From Psychrobacter immobilis (lineage in GTDB: Bacteria; Pseudomonadota; Gammaproteobacteria; Pseudomonadales; Moraxellaceae), in the NCBI RefSeq assembly GCF_904846285.1, contig NZ_CAJHAD010000024.1:1-39653 (forward strand): a stretch of DNA of 39,653 nt. The letters run 5' to 3'. This document shows, in pieces, positions 35,601 to 39,653 of this stretch. The position numbers were made by a program, and so were the translations under genes. Numbering within the stretch: position 1 is the first letter of the stretch; every line of letters starts with the position of its first letter. Below the pieces are notes generated by a model, which worked only from the letters and a program-made list of their open reading frames with translations, ran no database searches and was not told where the DNA came from.

Positions 35601-35947
35601 TGCGCAAATAAAGCACTGCTGCTCAATATTAAAAATACATAGGCAACTAAGCGTAATAACCAAAACGTTGGTTTATTATCCCACCAAATCAGCACTGACT
35701 CATAGACCAAAAACGCCAGTAACCACCAAGCACCAAAACCAAAGAAGCTATAGAGTAAATCTGATAGCCAAGCGCCCATCTCGCCGCCCATATTATTCAC
35801 GGCAGTCATATCACTACTGATGTGCGACCAGCTCGGATCATTACCGGTATAAGTCATCAAAATGACGAATAAATAAACCGCCAGTATTAACCCAAGCAGG
35901 GTAAATATGCCCTTTTTTAAATACTCAATAAGTGGTGCTGATATCAC
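32663..35947 (-). CDS. ftsK: DNA translocase FtsK
   Basis: The 1094-residue protein couples chromosome dimer resolution to cell division. The N-terminus carries four membrane helices (about 10-30, 60-80, 85-115 and 155-175). A long, poorly conserved, Ala/Thr/Asn/Asp-rich linker runs to about 620. The RecA-like motor has Walker A GTTGSGKS (758-765) and Walker B [9 protein letters not shown] (885-893). The C-terminal gamma winged helix ([41 protein letters not shown]), which reads KOPS sites and touches XerD, is complete. Translation appears to start at GTG, with AAGG ten bases upstream. It is divergent from trxB across 546 bases, an arrangement common in Gammaproteobacteria, where ftsK, lrp and trxB cluster; no lrp is present. 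Confidence 0.96.
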   Translation of the reverse strand: [1094 protein letters not shown]

Positions 35948-36333
35948 GTAAGATCTGCCTTGTCGTTAATACTCGTTATTAATACTAAATGGTCGCCAGT
36001 TTATGAATAAAGCTTGTTTTCTTACCATGCTGAAATGGTTTTATATTGTTAAGTGCACATATAAATAGAATACTTAATCTAGCCGCTATTATTCTTGCAT
36101 AACTTCTTATAATAACAAATACATAGGCGTAGTGGCGACAGTGTTATCAAGAAAGAGGGTAAGAAAATAAATCCATCAGTGATTTAGCAAAAAATACGGT
36201 CATTAACCGAACATTCGCCACACTTTCGGGTAATAAACGGATCCTTAATAAAAATATAAGCCGAGATTCTAGATACTTTTTTCAAGACCCCTGTACTTTA
36301 ATTCTAATGATACCCATATTCATTTTAGCAAAC

Positions 36334-36362
36334 TTGCACTTTTTGCCCTCTGGGCTTATGTT
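36334..36362 (+). promoter_or_regulatory. Sigma-70-type promoter of trxB-aat
   Basis: TTGCAC (36334-36339) and TATGTT (36357-36362) are separated by exactly 17 bases. The start codon lies about 130 bases downstream. The rest of the 546-base ftsK-trxB gap is AT-rich, holds no gene on either strand, and shows no clear ftsK promoter that I can defend. Confidence 0.5.
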
Positions 36363-36409
36363 ATTATCACACAGCAAATAAGAAAAACCATATTCATCGC
36401 TACTTTTAG

Positions 36410-37516
<1,107 letters not shown>

Positions 37517-38353
37517 ATGAGCGATTTTGCTAAAGACGACGGCCGCATTGATATCGATGCGGCTAATATAACGCCTGAGACTTTCAGTAAAAAAATCAGA
37601 AGTCTTGGGCGTTATAAATTCCCCGACCCTATGATGGTTGATCCTGATGGTATCGGTATCGTTGCTGTCGGAGGGGATTTAGCGCCTACAACGCTGATTT
37701 CTGCTTACGCGCAAGGGTTGTTCCCGTGGTTTAATGAAGATGAACCTATCGCGTGGTGGTGCCCAGAGCCGCGCTGCATCGTGCTTTCTGCTGACTATAA
37801 ACCCAGTAAATCACTACGTAAGCAAGCGGGTCGAAGTCGTTGGCAATTGACTCTAAATCAAGCGTTTGATGATGTTATCCATGCTTGTAGTTTACCGCGT
37901 AGCGATGCTCTCAATGATGACCTGCCCGAGGGCGAACATACTTGGATTCATAGTGAGATGATTGAAGCCTATACCGAGCTGCATGCCCAAGGCTTTGCAC
38001 ATAGCATTGAAGTTTGGGATCACAAGCAGCAGTTGATTGGCGGTTTATATGGCTTAAAGATAGGCGGAATTTATTTTGGCGAATCGATGTTTCATGTCGC
38101 TTCTAATGCCTCAAAGCTCGCCTTTTGGGGCTTGATGCGTTTATGTGCCCAAACCAATGTCGAATTGGTAGACTGTCAGTTGCCAAATGAGCATCTTATG
38201 AGTTTGGGGGCTGAAACCTTACCGCGTGATGACTTTTTAGCACAGTTAGATATACTTATTGGCAGACGTTCAGTTAAGTGGCAAAAGGACTCTCATCAAC
38301 CTCTAGCCGTCTCATTACTCGATAAACCACAGCCATGGCAATTAAAAATATAA
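37517..38353 (+). CDS. aat: Leucyl/phenylalanyl-tRNA-protein transferase
   Basis: The 278-residue enzyme transfers Leu or Phe from charged tRNA to proteins with N-terminal Lys or Arg, marking them for ClpAP breakdown (the N-degron pathway). Family blocks are present: FPDP...GIVAVGGDLAPTTLISAYAQGLFPWFNEDEPIAWWCPEPRCIV, THTW-type EGEHTWIHSEMIEAYTELHAQGFAHSIEVWD, and GGLYGLKIGGIYFGESMFH..SNASKLAFWGL. About 30 extra residues precede the usual N-terminus. The ATG directly abuts the trxB stop codon, so expression probably depends on translational coupling. A terminator was not found after it. Confidence 0.96.
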   Translation: MSDFAKDDGRIDIDAANITPETFSKKIRSLGRYKFPDPMMVDPDGIGIVAVGGDLAPTTLISAYAQGLFPWFNEDEPIAWWCPEPRCIVLSADYKPSKSLRKQAGRSRWQLTLNQAFDDVIHACSLPRSDALNDDLPEGEHTWIHSEMIEAYTELHAQGFAHSIEVWDHKQQLIGGLYGLKIGGIYFGESMFHVASNASKLAFWGLMRLCAQTNVELVDCQLPNEHLMSLGAETLPRDDFLAQLDILIGRRSVKWQKDSHQPLAVSLLDKPQPWQLKI

Positions 38354-38487
38354 AGCAAATCTATAAGGCAGAATAGCGTGATTTACTAACTAAGCTAATT
38401 TAGTGCTTTCCAATATAAGTTCAAACAAAATTAGCTTTAAACAACCATCGCTTTGAACAGCATTTCAAATCACCATTTATACGATAA

Positions 38488-38509
38488 GTAAGTTAGATAT
38501 TTTACTTAC
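38488..38509. promoter_or_regulatory. Candidate operator in front of the MerR-family gene
   Basis: GTAAGT (38488-38493) and ACTTAC (38504-38509) form an inverted repeat around ten bases, and the site ends ten bases before the MerR-family start, touching its GAGG ribosome site. MerR proteins often bind such repeats and control their own genes, so autoregulation is plausible but unproven. Confidence 0.4.
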
Positions 38510-38518
38510 GAGGTTAGC

Positions 38519-38956
38519 ATGGCACCTGATACCGCATTTTTATTGATTGGTACACTGGCAACAAAAGCCAATACCACCAAAGACACGATTCGTCATTACG
38601 ACCAATTGGGGCTACTAAAATCTCGCAAACGCCAAGCAGGTTCACGGCTTTATACCGAGTTTCATCCCGAATGCGTTGAGCGTATCGAGCTGATTAAAAG
38701 CGCGCAAGCCATTGGCTTTACTCTGACTGAAATCAAAGATAGCCTTAATGATTATTATGATGGCCAGCTCGATATTAATTTACAGCTAAGCCTTACTCAG
38801 CAGAAATTAACCCAAGTTAAAAAGCAACAAGCGACTATTAGCCTCATGATAGAGATGTTGGCTGAACGCATTGAGATTCTTGAGCGCATGAAAACGGATG
38901 AAAAGTATCTATCCAATATTGATATCTGCAAAAAGAAAATACCGCCACAATTATAA
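38519..38956 (+). CDS. MerR-family transcriptional regulator
   Basis: The 145-residue protein has a winged helix-turn-helix at about 10-75 (IGTLATKANTTKDTIRHYDQLGLLKSRKRQAGSRLYTEF..ECVERIELIKSAQAIGFTLTEIKDSL), then the dimerisation coiled coil (about 90-130; LTQQKLTQVKKQQATISLMIEMLAERIEILERM). The effector region is short, and the lone cysteines (in ECVER and DICKK) do not match the metal-binding loops of CueR, ZntR or MerR. It may therefore sense something other than a metal, or a metal by another arrangement. GAGG five bases before the ATG supports the start. No efflux or detoxification gene is adjacent, so the target is unknown. Confidence 0.88.
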   Translation: MAPDTAFLLIGTLATKANTTKDTIRHYDQLGLLKSRKRQAGSRLYTEFHPECVERIELIKSAQAIGFTLTEIKDSLNDYYDGQLDINLQLSLTQQKLTQVKKQQATISLMIEMLAERIEILERMKTDEKYLSNIDICKKKIPPQL

Positions 38957-38983
38957 TTCAACTATCTTCTAAACAACCAATTC

Positions 38984-39472
38984 CTAGTGATAAATTTTCT
39001 GCATAATCAACGCATCAATCACTGGCTGATGTGGCACTTGATAATAGCCCTTTCGTTTATGAATCACAGCAAAAGCTTGATGCTCGTATAAGGCAATCGC
39101 AGGCGCATTATCTGCCCGCACCTCTAACAATAAGCTTTCTACCTGATTACTGATTAACTCTTCATTTAATTGTGCAAAAATTTGCGAGGCGATACCTTGA
39201 CGCTGATAATCAGGATGGGTGCCGATACGTAATATCTCTGCTTGCTCAAAAACTACTTGATATAAACAGTAGCCAATCACTTTATTATTATCGGCTTTAT
39301 CTTCTTGTTTATAAATTATCAGCATATGCATACTGTCTTGCACAAGCATCTCAACTAGCGTCTGCTCAGTCCATGCGTCGTGCAGCTGCACTAGCAATTC
39401 GATATTTGCAACTGCTTGAATCTTTTGTTCTAGCTCTAATGTCTTGGTTACTAGCTTCTCGATAGTAAACAT
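38984..39472 (-). CDS. rimI: GNAT N-acetyltransferase, RimI-like
   Basis: The 162-residue GNAT-fold enzyme has the acetyl-CoA loop YQRQGIA (89-95), preceded by the strand AEILRIGTHPD. After it come LLLEVRADNAPAIALYEHQAFAVIHKRKGYY, which is very like the RimI end (EVR.SN..A..LY...GF......R..YY). RimI acetylates the N-terminal Ala of ribosomal protein S18. The first 60 residues differ more, and the tail after KGYYQ is longer than usual, so another GNAT substrate is possible. AAAGGA six bases before the ATG supports the start. It faces the MerR gene convergently. The tsaB gene that often accompanies rimI is not in the window. Confidence 0.8.
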   Translation of the reverse strand: MFTIEKLVTKTLELEQKIQAVANIELLVQLHDAWTEQTLVEMLVQDSMHMLIIYKQEDKADNNKVIGYCLYQVVFEQAEILRIGTHPDYQRQGIASQIFAQLNEELISNQVESLLLEVRADNAPAIALYEHQAFAVIHKRKGYYQVPHQPVIDALIMQKIYH

Positions 39473-39576
39473 AGCGTTTCCTTTTATTATTTTTATTCAA
39501 ACATGCTTAGATTCAATTACGCCTATTTTATCTCAAATGATTGTCATCACTATCATTTACCCACTTATCCCCCACC

Positions 39577-39610
39577 AAAAAAAGCCACCCTCTAAGAGGA
39601 TGGCTTTTTA
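39577..39610. terminator. Intrinsic terminator at the right edge
   Basis: AAAAAGCCACCCTCT pairs with AGAGGATGGCTTTTT around a one-base loop with one mismatch, flanked by A/T runs on both sides. It lies upstream of the rimI-like gene, so it most likely ends a leftward gene located right of the window. The remaining bases (39473-39653) hold no gene. Confidence 0.75.
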
Positions 39611-39653
39611 CTTGCTAACTAACACTGTCAGATTGCTCCGATAGTATTAATGC

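Noticed and set aside
39444..39644. Plus-strand frame at the right edge
   Set aside because: It overlaps the rimI-like start and crosses the terminator; hydrophobic but without family likeness or a ribosome site.

Overview
The window looks like chromosomal DNA from a Moraxellaceae bacterium, most probably Psychrobacter. The evidence is moderate G+C content, the map-glnD-dapC order, a lipase with its dedicated foldase, small Moraxellaceae-type membrane proteins, and Asn/Asp/Ser/Thr-rich inserts in several otherwise conserved proteins. The family call is fairly secure. The genus call is an inference from gene content and protein style, because no search could be run.

Left accessory part (1-10600). 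The window opens in the 3' end of a DUF3732 (ABC-type ATPase) gene interrupted by an in-frame TGA. A long imperfect inverted repeat follows. Then comes a minus-strand block which, in transcription order, holds a YqiJ-like OB-fold membrane protein, a YqiK-like flotillin, a terminator, a 2078-residue AAA ATPase of the DUF3686 ('DNA repair ATPase') family, and two tandem small zinc-ribbon-like DUF2256 genes of 56 and 48 codons. I read the two small genes directly from the DNA. The YqiJ/flotillin/giant-ATPase set is the most interesting system here: a predicted membrane-microdomain scaffold beside a very large, poorly understood ATPase.

Envelope and secretion part (10900-15400, all minus strand). 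It holds a TolB-like beta-propeller lipoprotein, a META-domain lipoprotein, the lipase foldase and the secreted lipase. Lipase and foldase form a transcription unit with an intrinsic terminator between the two genes.

Core part (15800-39500). Rightward genes are map, glnD, dapC, a CBS/DUF294 nucleotidyltransferase-like protein, a DEDDh exonuclease, a PBP4-type peptidase, two small membrane proteins (the second of the YetF/DUF421 family), rlmH, a 4,5-DOPA-type extradiol dioxygenase, trxB, aat and a MerR-family regulator. Leftward genes are an unrecognised two-helix membrane protein, a DUF2147 protein, an amidase, ftsK and a RimI-like acetyltransferase. Most convergent or gene-end junctions carry clear hairpin-plus-T-tract terminators.

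No tRNA, rRNA, CRISPR array, intact insertion sequence or prophage was seen. Several predicted starts were moved to internal codons because a good Shine-Dalgarno sequence or the family's usual N-terminus supports them. Each such case is explained in its entry.
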